From: Chrysomallon squamiferum
Taxonomy: Eukaryota; Mollusca; Gastropoda; Neomphalida; Peltospiridae
Assembly: GCA_012295275.1 (NCBI GenBank)
Contig: CM022675.1
Coordinates: forward strand, 7,075,832-7,139,831
Reading direction: 5' to 3'
Length of the DNA: 64,000 nucleotides
Part shown: positions 1-12,710 of the stretch, one piece after another
Position numbering within the stretch: the stretch's first letter is position 1
How the letters are laid out: every line of letters starts with the position of its first letter
Notes under the pieces: generated by a model
The model's input: the letters and a program-made list of their open reading frames with translations, nothing else
What the model was told of the DNA's origin: nothing
Database searches by the model: none
Made by a program: the position numbers and the translations under genes

Positions 1-831
1 AAAAAAAAAAAAAAAGTTTCATAGTAATTAGCAAGTACAATTACTTCTTAAACAATGAAAATAATTTGCACATAATTAGACTACTGTGAGACATGAAATG
101 ATCGTACTTCTTTGAAGGCTTAATAAGCAACAACGCCACGCTTCTTGTAATTACTATGTGCAGCAAGATGAAAAGGATTTTTGTTAGTGTGTATTGAAAC
201 CTAAATGAACTCAACTCATTTAGATTTACAGTCAACAGCAGAAATATAGTAATTACAAGACGACTGCAAAAATGCATATGATGCACTTTTTGCACTGTCT
301 TACTGAATTCATCTTAATGACAGTGTGATCTTTAAAAAAAAGCAAAGGTATTCAACTTTCATTGAAGTCTAAAGTGGAATTAATAGAAGAGTTTTCATCA
401 CATCCACTGTGTAAATAGAAAGATTTAGCTATGCAATTTGAAATGTAGTGACCATTACTGGCAACTGAACTAAAAGATTTTGGCAGTGAGAAAATTTGTA
501 ATGACCAGCAAATTCAAAAATCGGAATGGATTTTGTACTTTGCCAAATTTTTGTATATGGATGTTCTTAAAAGGATAAAATGAATTAAATATTTTTATGC
601 TTCTACTGAAAGCAAATTTTTTAACCCTGGTGGCCATGATAGAGGAGTTTGCTTTGGAGAGACATTTAACTGTAACACTTTCATGTCATTTTAATTATTC
701 AAACGGGCAATCTATTTAAAATGGCCTACTTCAGTGGTCCCAAGTGAATCCAGGTTTTGACAAGAGTCCACTGGAACTAATAATAATGGAAATGTTAATA
801 AATACGTATAATGATGATAATAAATCCTTAC
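1..831. other. Intronic sequence of gene A, no exon recognised
   Basis: This AT-rich stretch lies downstream (in the minus direction) of the donor at the end of gene A exon 3, so it should be the start of gene A intron 3. It opens with a poly-A run at the window edge. A minus-strand open frame at 41-295 has leucine/isoleucine-rich, low-information composition and no convincing splice sites, so I do not call it coding. Confidence 0.5.
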
Positions 832-1013
832 CTGATTTCATTTTGGGAACTTCTGACGATGATGTCAATGGTGACAACGTTGATGTTGGTGTTGTATCAG
901 TTGAGGCAGTTTCTGGCTTGTTATCCTTCTTGTTGAGGACTTTCTCAACGATCTTTGCTCCACTTGGAGTCCGATTTAATCCAACGCTGAGAAATTTTCG
1001 ACTTCCGAAATCC
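832..1013 (-). CDS. Gene A, predicted coding exon 3 (partial gene, unrecognised protein)
   Basis: This is a 182-nt minus-strand exon. It starts after the acceptor AAAACAG (AG at 1014-1015) and ends at a strong donor CAG|GTAAGG. Its first base completes a codon left open by the exon ending at 26040 (both phase 2), so the pair reads continuously as DTI-K-DFGSRKFLSVG. It adds 60 full codons: a compact basic part (GLNRTPSGAKIVEKVLNKK) followed by a Thr/Ser/Pro-rich stretch, with one base left for the next exon. The composition is far more protein-like than the surrounding intron. I do not recognise the family. The acceptor is only moderate, with a weak pyrimidine tract and another AG about 27 nt upstream. 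The same frame is also open back to an ATG at 1081, so this could instead be a first exon with its own start. The rest of the gene lies off the left end. Confidence 0.5.
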
Positions 1014-1081
1014 CTGTTTTCAATAAGCAAAGTACTTTGACTACTCACAAAATAGTCTTTGGCCACCTTTATCGTATCCAT
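1014..1081 (-). other. Possible alternative N-terminal extension of gene A exon 3
   Basis: The reading frame of exon 3 continues upstream without a stop to an ATG at 1079-1081 in a good initiation context (AAAAATGG). It encodes MDTIKVAKDYFVSSQ and onward. If transcription starts near here, the gene would have a second N-terminus. The residues DTIK also end exon 2, which may be coincidence or a trace of a duplicated exon edge. No promoter element is visible. Confidence 0.3.
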
Positions 1082-1780
1082 TTTTAAAAACAATAATAAT
1101 ATAAAAGCTTTTTCTTCACAAATGTCAATAAATGTTTCTTTATATTAGAGTTAAAGTTTTTTTTTTTCTTTCTTTCTATTACAAAATGTCAATAACTGTT
1201 CTTTTATAATCAGCTGAACAAGTTTTTGTTTTTTTTTCTATTACAAATGTCACCAAAGGTTTACAATCAACAAAACAAATGAAAAATTTGCAGTGATGTA
1301 AATCTGTCTTTGCTTTCACAAATGTTTATATCTGGTCATAAATTTTTTAATAAAACCCCAAAACCCACTAATTATTTTTTTTTTTCTTCAAATTTTTATA
1401 TATCACCGATACTAAAGCTTTTATACTGTTTTTCTTTGCTTGCTAAAGCTTAACTAGCTGCTGAAATAAAAGAGAAAAGTAAAATCTGTGCCAATTACAA
1501 CACACTGAGATGACAAGGATTCCAATTTACATGTGATATCAGCTGTTTGTTAACATTACCTAACCAGAAACCTGTTTCATTTGTTTTTAAGCGTTCGTGG
1601 TCTGTCTGTCACGATATCTGTTCAGTTTCTATTTTCAGTCTACATGTCACAGATCGCCTTGATCTGATAAAAGATTAGACTGTCTCAAGTCCAAAAAAAG
1701 AATGATATCAGACACCTGAAGCGAGGAAACTAGATATTAATGAAAAATACACTCTGATGTATGTATTTGAATCACAGGTG
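1082..1780. other. Gene A intron 2, distal part
   Basis: AT-rich DNA with several T-runs. Three short copies of an ACAAATGTCAATAA-like phrase recur at about 1120, 1185 and 1240, hinting at a weak ~65-bp repeat. No open frame or RNA gene is seen. Confidence 0.4.
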
Positions 1781-1784
1781 CCCT

Positions 1785-2035
1785 GTTTGGGACTGTCTTT
1801 GGATCACACAGGCACAGTATTAGCTAAATTTCTGTATCATATAAGCACAGTCTTAGATAAATACGTGGATCATAAAGGCACAAAGTTAGATACGACTTTG
1901 CATCATATAAAGATACACTACAAGTAATCCTCTGGATCACTCAGGCACAGTCTTAGATAGATTTCTGGATCATTTAGGTGCAGTACAATTAACTCTCTGG
2001 ATCACAGAGATACAGTAACTGGATCAACCATGCAA
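1785..2035. repeat. Decayed ~45-50 bp minisatellite (GGATCAC...GGCACAGTCTTAGATA)
   Basis: Five or six degenerate copies of a unit that starts with TGGATCA, continues with GGCACAGT and ends with TTAGATA/TTTCTGGATC. Copies differ by substitutions and small indels, so the array looks old. It lies within the long intron of gene A. Confidence 0.65.
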
Positions 2036-2279
2036 GTTCAATACAAGATAAATATTTCTTGTGTTGTGGCTCAAACTGAGGCGAGTCTCTGAAAAGTGCT
2101 GTCCGGCTGACTGTTATTCATTTCAATCAAAACTTTTTACTGACGGGGTGTAAATATGAATCGATATTGAACTTCTGAAAGTTTATTCACTCCACTGATT
2201 TCAACCTGTAATGTATGCATCCATTAGTAATTTTTACCACAACAGCTAGAGAGAAATAAACTTTATATGGTGTGGACCT

Positions 2280-2515
2280 CGTTAAGTGAACCACTGCATA
2301 AAACACTCACAGAGTACTATGTAAATTCTGCATAAAACTATCACAGCATACTAAGTGACTTACTGCATAAAACACTCACAGCATACTAAGTGACTTACAG
2401 CATAAAAAAGTCGCTACTAAATGATTTACTACATGAAAAACGCAGCATACTAAGTAAATTACTGCATAAAACACTCACTAAGTGAAATACCACATAAAAC
2501 TTTCACAGACTATTA
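2280..2515. repeat. ~36-40 bp minisatellite (CTGCATAAAACACTCACAG)
   Basis: About six imperfect copies of a unit containing CTGCATAAAACACTCACAG followed by CATACTAAGTGACTTA. Two adjacent copies near 2340-2400 are almost identical; the outer ones are more diverged. It is unrelated to the minisatellite just upstream. Confidence 0.7.
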
Positions 2516-2564
2516 CAAGATTTTAATATATATGTATACATTTTTTTAAATGCTGCCATTTAAA

Positions 2565-2594
2565 CAATAATAGTAATAATAATAATAATAAGAA

Positions 2595-2625
<31 letters not shown>

Positions 2626-2671
2626 AAGAAGAAAAGAAGAAAAAGATGAAGAAGAAGAAGATAAAGAAGAA
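2565..2671. repeat. (AAT)n then (AAG)n microsatellite
   Basis: An AAT trinucleotide tract passes directly into a long AAG tract with minor interruptions. Confidence 0.9.
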
Positions 2672-5600
2672 AACTTGGAAATGTGATAAGGATAACCTAA
2701 CAGATTATGGATTAAAGGAAAAGAAAAGAAATCTTAAGATAGAATTAAGAGAAACAATGACATATTTCAGTGGATAGATGAAGAAAGAGAGACAGATGAA
2801 CACTTGCATTAACAGTTTGATGTAAAAATAATAAAATCCAAGTGCATAGAAAGATAAAACCAAAAACATTTAACTGAAGAACTGGACCAATCATTTGACT
2901 GAAGTTGTAATGTCATTGCAGACTCACAGCTATATTTTAATTCCAGAAAAACACTTTCAAATCAGTTATGTACACAACCAGTAAAAAAAAAAAAAAAAAA
3001 AAAAAAAAATAATAGCTGAGTCTAGGTATTTAAAAACCCTTTGGGGAAAAACAATAACACAAATGAACATAACTTGTAGTATGCTGAATATATTTAGACT
3101 ATTTCAAAGGTGCATATTAATTTGAAAAAAAAATACAGGATAAGAACAAATGAAAAAAATGGATGGATAAAAAGACTGACCAAAGGTACATTATTAATTT
3201 TGAAAAATAAAAGATAACAGAACTGGACAAAATTATGGCAAGAACTAATGAATGGATGAATAAATGTAATAATAAAAAAAAAGAAATGTCAGTGAGTCAC
3301 TCAGGCTTATTTCACTCACATTGAACACTACAAATGAGCAAATCCAGAAATCTATAACTGGATTATCTAAAACTTTGACCAGATGAACTATGAAATCCTT
3401 CTACAGACACAATGACTTCAGGTTATTAACAGGAGCAGAATGCTGTAACAGCCAAAATAAAAAGCCATAAACTGGCTGGGAGAATGGTTAACATGTGTAT
3501 GACAATTGGAGCTAATGTAATTATTAGCTTGATGGGAGAATTAGCTTTTATTCTGGTGAACGCACTGTAGTGCGTATATGTGTAATATAACTGATAATGC
3601 ATGCATTTAAACAGAACATTTAATTTCATTTGTCTGTGAACCATAAATTCCCATTAATGTGATGGTGGTTAATATTAAATGATACTGCACAGAGGTTCTG
3701 TGTTATTTTCACTGCATGAATCATATGCCAACATATCTAGGATTCAATATAATTAGCAAATGTGAAATGAAGAGAAAGACAAAGAGACAGAGTGAGTGAG
3801 TGAGTGAGTGAGTGAAGAAAGATAAAAAGGAAAGAGGGAGGACGATGAGGGAAAGAGGAGACAAGTATGAATCAGTTAAAGGAGAAGAGAATAGAGGATG
3901 GAACAAAAGGATGAGGAGAATGAAAGACAGAAGGAAAAAAAACATTCTTACTGAATCTTAGGAAAAGATGAGAAAAAGATTTTGGTAATGAATAAAGCAA
4001 ATGAGATGAGTGAAATGCAGTGTAAGAAAGAAAAATAAAAAATATAGAAAAATAAAACAGATACATGCAAAAAGAGAGAGAAGATTGTTGTGTGTGTGTG
4101 TGTGTGTGTGTCTTAGAGAGACACAGACAGACAGATAAAAAAAAAAGAACATTTAGTATCACATATTAATAATTTTAACAAAAACAGAAAAAAAGAAAGA
4201 AAAAAGCTTGTAAAATATGATTAAAAATAATTATTAAAAAAAAATGACTACATATATTTAATAAACTTTTAAGAAATTTTAAATTGCGTTAATTCAATAA
4301 TTACAGAATGGATTTCTTTAATTTAGAATTCATCACACTTCTCAATTTATTCTGTTAGTTAGGAAATATGAAATATCACTAACTGGAGAAAAATTATCAT
4401 AAAAATACCAGTAAATGTAAATCAAATGTAAAAAAAAATACTTTCAAACATTTACATACATATTTTATGTAAATTGTGTAAACTGACACATAACCAAAAC
4501 CACACAGATTTTAATTTTCTTTGAATTTGTGTTAAACCTTTAGGCAAAATTTTATATTATTTTTTTAATATATGTATTTGTGTATTTAAATGCATATTTA
4601 TTTATATATTTATACATATGCATTAATTCCCTGCAGGCCTATATTTATATATATATATATATATCCAGGCATGTTAAGATACATAATGAAAAGACAGGTT
4701 TCCATAAATAACTATTATATAGCATATAACTGTCCACTACTATGTTTGATTAGTCTATGGTAACTATAGCCTACTAACATAAGAACAAAATATTTTGAAC
4801 AAATGAAATAAATAATCTTATAATCCAATCAATTCTGTAATAAATAAAAATATATAATGGGAATAAAATTTTGACAAAACTTCTGACCAACTGGACACAA
4901 AATGACCAGCAAATGAATGAAGACCAGAAGCTTCCCATACAAATTACACACACAAACTGATCACAAAATTGCACACAATCACAAAAAAATGTTATAAGAG
5001 ATGAATTCTGTGAAGATAAAATCTCCAAAATAAACAGACCAAAAACTAAATAAATTACATTAAAAAAAAGAAGTTTTAACAAATTAATTTTGTGAAGAAA
5101 ATATCCTGAACATACAATGACCTCGTAATATATATATATATATATATATATTGCCAACAAATGTATAAAAATCTGTAAACAAAAGAATTTTGTGAAAAAA
5201 ACATCCCAAATACCAGAAAATACATAAATTGCACCAAATTCCCCCAAAAAACAACAACCTGTTGTAAGCAAATGAATTCCACACAGAAAAAAAATCCGTT
5301 AAATTCCGAAACAGAATCCAAAAGAAAAAACAATTTCACAGTTAGCCCATTACATTTGTATGCACAATGGCAGAACACACACAAGATTTAATCTTCTGAT
5401 GTAACACATGCTCCAAAATAAGCAGAAACTGACAGGAGTTTGCAGTGACCAACACAAATTAACTCAACTACAGACAAATGCAGGTCTCCCTTGATACTGG
5501 AGGAAATTACATGGAAAGACAGGATGGTCTGTTTCACAAGCAGAATGTCAAAGGTCATCAGAGTCTTCTAACATTATCTTAATTAACTTATTTTTGTACA

Positions 5601-5860
5601 AATTATTTTGGACCAGGCGTAACGTAACAAAGTTGGTGATAATTTATTTGTGTTGTTATTGTAATCACATGTGAAGCTTCATTACAAGTTTATTTTTTCT
5701 GAAGTTTTGAATTAAGTCTCTAATGAATTTTTTTACATGCCCTCTTAAAGTAATGCAATTATTTATTTCATTTAATTCAGAAATTTTTATTATACACACT
5801 GATAAATTTATGATAATTAGGTTTTGGCTTTTTCTTTTTAGCATAAAAAGGAAACACACT
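2672..5860. other. Gene A intron 2: low-complexity AT-rich stretch
   Basis: It contains a poly-A run near 2983-3009, a GTGA tetranucleotide tract (3791-3815), a GT tract (4089-4111) and a TA tract (5127-5151). Minus-strand open frames at 3426-4162 and 4774-5384 are Phe/Leu/Ile/Ser-rich translations of purine-rich or A-rich sequence, with no splice-compatible borders, and are not called genes. Confidence 0.5.
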
Positions 5861-5919
5861 AGGGGAGAGAGAGAGAATGTAAAAAGGTAATAAAGAGAGA
5901 AAGAAAGAGGGGAGAGATA

Positions 5920-5992
<73 letters not shown>
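5861..5992. repeat. (AG)n microsatellite
   Basis: A near-pure AG tract of about 80 nt with a more interrupted GAGA leader. In the sense of gene A (minus) this is a CT repeat. Confidence 0.95.
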
Positions 5993-5995
<3 letters not shown>

Positions 5996-6510
5996 AGGTA
6001 AAAAATGAGAATGAGAAAAAAGTGACAAGACAACTTTTCAAAATCAGAACTTTGTCGAGTTTTCTGGTTATGTTTTTTTGTTTTTCTTTTTACAATAATT
6101 ATTTAATCTCTCCCTTATTATAATAATAAATAATGCCAATTCAACATAATATCATTTTCAGCATTTAGTAGCACTTTAATATTTTATAATTAATTAACAT
6201 TATGTACTTATGTTTAGAACTACATCCAATTAAATAATTAATTAAAATACAAAAAAAATGTCCTGAAGTAAGTATTTTGATATATATATATATATATATA
6301 GAGAGTTGATTATATTATGCAGACATATGAGATAACGTTAGTGTTAATCATCAGATTGTATATGGGAGTGTGACATACTGCAAGTTTATCTATGGGCAAG
6401 AGTGAATGAACTTTTTGTATCACACAGTTAGGTTTTTTTTAACACCACATGGCCGGCCATGAGCTGATTTATTTATCTCAAAACATAACTAAGTTAACAA
6501 GAAATTAAAC

Positions 6511-6544
<34 letters not shown>

Positions 6545-6665
6545 GGTTAAAGCTTTAATGTTGAACAAAATATTTTTTATGAACGTTTTTTTTTTTTTTA
6601 AAGAGTTCTAATAAGATAAGTAATCTTCAACATCCTGAGCTGGTATTTATCTTTAAAAAAGAAAG

Positions 6666-6722
<57 letters not shown>

Positions 6723-8354
6723 TATACATTTTTTTTTTATGAAGTTTTTGTTTTAATAAAAATGTTATTTTAGAAAGAGTGATTTGCAAGTCTGAAAGAA
6801 GAAGAAGAAGAAGAAGAAAAAAATATATATATATATATATATATGGAAAAACATTATATTATTGATTTTTGTATAAAAGACAATGTTCCATACTGTAAAA
6901 TTATATTTGTTTTAATTTGACAAAAAATACTTACTTAATATACGTTATCGCGTAAACTATAACCTTTAAAGATGATTACAAATATATATTCTATTTTTTA
7001 ATGTTTTTTTTGTTTGTTTGTTTGTTTAGTTTGAAAAAAAAAAAATCATTTAGGATATAATTATAAAGTAAACTATAAATGACACAAATGTTGTGCAATA
7101 TAATAACTTGTTTATATTGTTGGAGAAACAAATTATTTAATACATATTTATAAAATATTTAAAATAATAAAATAAAACAAATAATATTCTTTACTATAAT
7201 ATATTTCATAAACAACATACTCTCTGTGTGTGTGTGTGTGTGTGCGTGTGTGCACATACATGTTTCATACTGTATTGTGCTGTTTGATATTGTTTAACCA
7301 AAATTTTGTATTCAAACAAACTATATTACTAACACATACAATAACAGATATATAATATCAGATTAACACAGATTACTTTGTTCATTGGTTGAATTCTGAT
7401 TGCTTAGCTGACTGGTAGAATTTTCATCAGGTTTAACCATGATGAATAACAAAAAGCTGACTAAGCAGATATTTAGAACAGAATAAGGTAAACAGTCAAT
7501 ACAATATATCTAGTTAAGTCACAGACACATACAGGTACCTGTGATAATTCATATATATTTACTTTTCTATACGTACCTAGATTTTGTTTATCTTTAATAA
7601 TAAATAATAGAATCAGGTAACAGCCATATAAAATATGTTTATTTAGGATATAAGATGTATGTAAACATGCAAGTACCCATGATAATCTCTGTATGTGTGT
7701 CTGTGTATAAATGAATAAGTTTGTGTGTATATATATAAACCAAATATTTAAAAAAAAATGAATATCATGTTCAGATTATATAGAATTTTTTGCAGAGAAT
7801 AATAAACTAATAATAATAATAATTATAAAAATATATATATGTATAAATTATTTAAGAGATATATAAATATGTGAGTATATATAACCTAGCTATATAAACA
7901 CAACCATTTTAATTACAAAGAAAATATATTACAAAATTAATTTAAAAATTATAATTTGAACATTGTTATCACCATTACACTTTGACATTTGCTCATTATG
8001 ATTTGTGGTTTAAGATAATTGTAACTGATTACAAGGTTAAATAATAAATGCTGCATACAATACTGAAATGATTTATTATCAAGATGGTCTGAAGAACATT
8101 ATTTACTCTCTGATATATGTCTGCTTAGTAAAAAAAAGGATTAATGACAGACACAGGAAATCAATTTATCACTGCTTGAGCAGGCATATTTTTACCAGTA
8201 ATCAAAATGGTACATAAATATGGATGATTATGTCAGACAAACTATATTTTAGAGAGAGAAAGGTATATAGACAGACAGACAGACAGACAGATAAATAATG
8301 ATAGAACAGAAAGCAAGAAAATGCTATGGAAAATGAAAAAAAAAATGAGAGAAT

Positions 8355-8424
<70 letters not shown>

Positions 8425-9465
8425 GGGAACTGAGAAAAAGAGTATGAGGGAGACAGAGTTAGTGACGGAAAGAGAGACACAGAGGTCAAGAAAAAGGAGA
8501 CAGTGTTTGAATAACAGTGAGAAAGTAATAGCAAGAAAAATGATGAGAAAAAGGAAGACAGAAGACAAATAAGAAAATGCAGACACAGCATTTAAGCAGG
8601 TGAACGAGTACAGAAAAAAGAAAGAACATTTATTAACATTTCATCACAGTTTGTCATTAATGGTTATTAATTTGTGTATGAAAACGCACATACATATATA
8701 TATATATTTTTGAAAGAGCGAGGGGCAATCATATTAATTATATAATGTTATTATTACAATTATAGGCTTTTCTTAATCTTAACCAACTTGTATCGATACA
8801 TTTTTATATGCACTTGAAAAAATACATAAATTTACTTCTATATAGCAATTACAAAGCTCTCTTCAGAATGGGAAATAGTAACAAACACTTATACAGAACA
8901 TAAAGCAAAAGACGCGAAAGACAGGATAGTTACTGAAGACCATCATCCATGAAACAACAAACAAAAAAAGACTAAATAAATTTTGTTGAATATGATTGTA
9001 ACGAGAATCCCTAAAGTGAGAATCCAATATTCTACCAAGTGAATTAATGAGATCATTTCTAAGCACTAAGTACTGTGAGAAATTAATCAACACAGAAATA
9101 ATTAATTAGAAACAGTTAAGTAATTACATGTGATGAATAAAATGGTCTGGTAACTATTTAACACTGCACTGTTTTGGGTTAAATGTTTTGAATGATAAAC
9201 AGTTCTTGGAGGCAGGTTACCAGTTTTGGGCTTACACGTATCAAAATAATAATGATGCTACTTTGAAAGCCTAACACTGCTACATTTTTAATTTCACTAC
9301 TTGTGACCTTTTTTTTTTTACACTACACTAGAAACAAGCAGGACTCACTAGGACTGCTAATGAGAACAAAGTTGATGATTAATCATGTGTTTATAATGCA
9401 AGGTAAATTATCTTTTGAAGTGTACTAGGTGTATTAAAATGTATTATGCTGACAAGAATAAAAGT
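5993..9465. other. Gene A intron 2: AT-rich with dinucleotide tracts
   Basis: Simple tracts: TA at 6280-6300, T-run at 6519-6542, TA followed by CA at 6669-6723, GT at 7223-7251, AG at 8359-8421 and TA near 8693-8706. Open frames here translate these tracts (poly-SL, poly-YI) and are not genes. I see no exon. Confidence 0.5.
8359..8421. repeat. (AG)n microsatellite
   Basis: An uninterrupted AG tract of about 63 nt, CT in the sense of gene A. Confidence 0.95.
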
Positions 9466-9483
9466 ATAATAATAATAATAATA

Positions 9484-9519
<36 letters not shown>

Positions 9520-9618
9520 TAATAATAATAGTAGTAGTAATAATAATAGTAATAGTAATAATAGTAGTAGTAATAATAATAACAATAATAATAATAATAA
9601 CATCAGTAATAATAGTAA

Positions 9619-9695
<77 letters not shown>
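9466..9695. repeat. Compound (AAT)n/(AGT)n trinucleotide tract
   Basis: About 230 nt of AAT repeats interleaved with AGT repeats, including a run of about fifteen AGT units near 9620-9665. The 70-codon poly-Leu/Ile open frame on the minus strand is an artefact of this tract. Confidence 0.95.
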
Positions 9696-10176
9696 GGCTA
9701 CTTTTATTATTAATTATATAGTTTTAATCATCTATCTGGCTACTTTCAACAGTTGCGTTATTGCAACCCTGAACTGGCTAACGGCCATTATAAAGCACAC
9801 TGTTTGAGCACAATGTTTTGACAAAACCTGTAATTTCACTGGTCTCCTAGTCATAACAAAAACACCAAAACAATTCAAATAATCATCATGTCACAGTGGC
9901 AAAAGGTTAAACTGCTCTAACATTAAATCAAAGTTTTGTAATGAAGAAACATGTTATGGTAAAAATTTGTGTTGCACCATTCTAATGTTTCAGGATACTA
10001 TTCAGGAAGTTACTTCAGGATATTTTTTATATTTTTTTGAAGTAAGAAGTAAGACAGATGACCAGTATATATATATATCCTATGTAAAAATACATAAAAC
10101 TTCTGTATCATGTTTCAAGTTTTATTTAGCTAAGGTCAGTAAACAGAGATAGAAATAGAAAGAAAGAAAGTGTTAC

Positions 10177-10220
<44 letters not shown>

Positions 10221-10640
10221 CTACCAAGCGAGTAACAGTGACTGGGTGTGTCTTACATACTTTCCTATACTTACTAACAACCTAAGCAACTGTGTACATA
10301 TATAGCTAAAGGTACTGATGTGTCACCAAAAAAAAAAAAAAAAAAAAAAAGGGGAAAAAAGAATTGAAGCCACAGCTGTAAATAAACTAAATATTTCACA
10401 AGGAAGTCAGAATTAGCATATGATAGCAGGTAAGTCCTGAAGATAATATTTCAACAAGCCCAGAACACAGGCTTTAAAATTAAAAAAAATGTTCCAACAC
10501 CAACACATTGCTTTCCATATGCTTCTATCACAATTCTCTCTCCATGAATAACACAAACAATATGATATACATATATAGATAGATATATAAATGTGTATAT
10601 AAAAAAAAAAAAAAAAAAAAAACACCACATGAACTTAACC
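9696..10640. other. Gene A intron 2: no gene seen
   Basis: AT-rich DNA with an AG tract (10182-10219) and poly-A runs at 10328-10349 and 10600-10622. Open frames at 9967-10152 and 10413-10722 lack splice borders and have repeat-driven composition. Confidence 0.45.
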
Positions 10641-11000
10641 CATAAACTCTCCATGTGTAAAAACAACAAGAAGAGAATCTCCATGTGAGATGTCCCGATA
10701 TCCAACTCCAGCACACACGCACACAGTGAGCAAAGCGAATACTACTAACAAGGCAGAGAGAGACAGCACGGATGAATTAAAATTCACAAATATCCTCAAC
10801 AAGTCGTTGATTGATTTTAGTTACAGCATGTTACTACTAGCTGTGAGTACTGACAGCTAGTGGTTTACCTCTGGCTTGTGTTTGAAACTCACTGAGACAC
10901 GAGAGAATGTCACAAACTGCACACGTCATCAGTCAGGGGGCACTGTACGGGTGTCGTGACACAAACATCTGTGAAGTGTGCTCAAAGTGTGTGTGTGTGT
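10640..11000 (-). promoter_or_regulatory. Locally less AT-rich, CpG-containing patch with a donor-like site
   Basis: This patch stands out from the AT-rich intron. It has several CpGs (for example in CACGTCATC, GTACGGGTGTCGTG) and, on the minus strand, a donor-like CAGAG|GTAAAC with the exon side ending at 10869. It could be an alternative non-coding first exon and promoter of gene A inside intron 2, or just a unique island. No ATG-led frame of useful length is present. Confidence 0.2.
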
Positions 11001-11092
11001 GTGTGTGAGTGAGTGACTGTCACTCTAGCATACAAAACAGGCAGTATCATCTAGAATGGTGTAGTGTGCTGTGTGTGTGTGTGTGTGTGTCC
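10985..11092. repeat. Two (GT)n tracts
   Basis: GT tracts near 10988-11006 and 11070-11091, separated by unique sequence. Confidence 0.85.
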
Positions 11093-12635
11093 ATTGTTTG
11101 GTGGTTCTGATTTTTCTAGATATCAATCTATAACATGAAGCAATTCTTAAAGGTCATGTATGCATCTAGTATATAGGAATTTCTGTTTCTGTTTCAAATT
11201 ACTGATAATGTGGACAGTTATATACAGGAAATATATCTAGAGTATGTATGTAGGTGTTGTTGTTTTTTCTGGTTGATTTTTTTTTCTTAATTTATTATTA
11301 TTTGTTTTACATTTTTTTGATTTTTATTATTATTTTACATCATTGATAATATAGTGAGATACAGGCAATGCATCTATAATATGTTGTTGTTGTTTTTTTT
11401 TTTTTTTTTTTTTTTTTTTTATTACTACTAATAAGGTCAATTATTTATAGACATATTGATATATTATTATATACCCATATATATATACATATAATAGAAT
11501 ATACACATACATATAATAGTATATACATATAGATATAATAATATATCATATGTATAATATAGTATATACTACATACATTTAGTATATAGCTTTTTTGGTT
11601 GCTATTATTCCTCCTGTTTTTAATTACTGATTTGGTTTATTAAAGCAATACTGAAAGGTCATGCAACCAATATATCCAATATATAGGAATAGTTTTTCTT
11701 TTTTTACTTTACCCATATGGTCAGTTACATAATTACAGTAATTCTGAAGATCGTGTAGGCAACATAATTATCTAGAATAATTATATGAATTTTATTTCCC
11801 TGCTTTAAAATACTGTCAATTAGGTACAGCAATTTTGTAATTAACTATAAAAAACAAAGCTAATCTATGCAGTATCTTGCATATATATATATATATATAT
11901 ATATATTTTTTTCTTTAATTCCTCTTTTAAATTAATGATGTAAGCACAATTAATCATTAATATATCTGATACATGAGAATATATTTTATTCCAGTTCTAA
12001 ATTATCAACATGGACAGTTATGAAAGAACCTGAAGGTAAAATGAACCTATAAAACATTAATTATATAATTTTTATTTATTTATTTTTATTATTCATTTAT
12101 TATTCCTGTTTTAAATTATGGATAGAGTCAGATATGTTGGTAAAATTAATCTGTACGTTATTTTATACCTGAGAATTTTTGTTTATTTTTAAGTTACTGA
12201 CATGGTCAAATATGTAAGTTATTCTGAAAACTCATGAATGCAAATTTAATCTATAGAGTATCTAGTATTATGAGAATTTTATTTTCCACATTTTAAACTG
12301 CTGATGTTGTCAGATATGTAGGCAAAGGTAATCTATATGACTGGAGATGGACTTTTTTGTGTTTCAAATGACTGAGGTGATCTTTAAATTCAGCAATTCA
12401 AAGACTGTGAAGACAATATTATACATCTTTAACTTGGAGCTTTTTTCCCTCCCCTTTTCAACTTTCTAATTAGCTAATGAAGTATAGCAATTCTGAAAGA
12501 TCATAGGGCAAAAGTTAATCTAATTCTTTGTTTAACAAAAAATTATATTATTAGTCATATATAGGACATAAAAAAAGATAAATTCATAGAGTATGTTGTG
12601 CGATATATATATATATATATATATATATGATTCAT

Positions 12636-12710
12636 TGTCAAAAGTAGTGTGGGATGGGTGAGCAGAAGTACATGCTTTCAACTTTTTTCAGTGGGAAACA
12701 TGTTTTATTT
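12636..12710. repeat. Copy 1 of a dispersed duplicated segment
   Basis: It shares with 16252-16328 an ordered set of words: ATTGT.AAAG.TAG, then GTACATGCT.TC.AC, then TTTTTC, then GTGGGAAACA. It lies within the decayed array. Confidence 0.5.

Noticed and set aside
41-295. Minus-strand 84-codon frame
   Set aside because: Leu/Ile/Ser-rich composition typical of AT-rich non-coding DNA; no acceptor in phase with gene A exon 3.
9391-9603. Poly-Leu/Ile minus-strand frame
   Set aside because: AAT/AGT trinucleotide tract.
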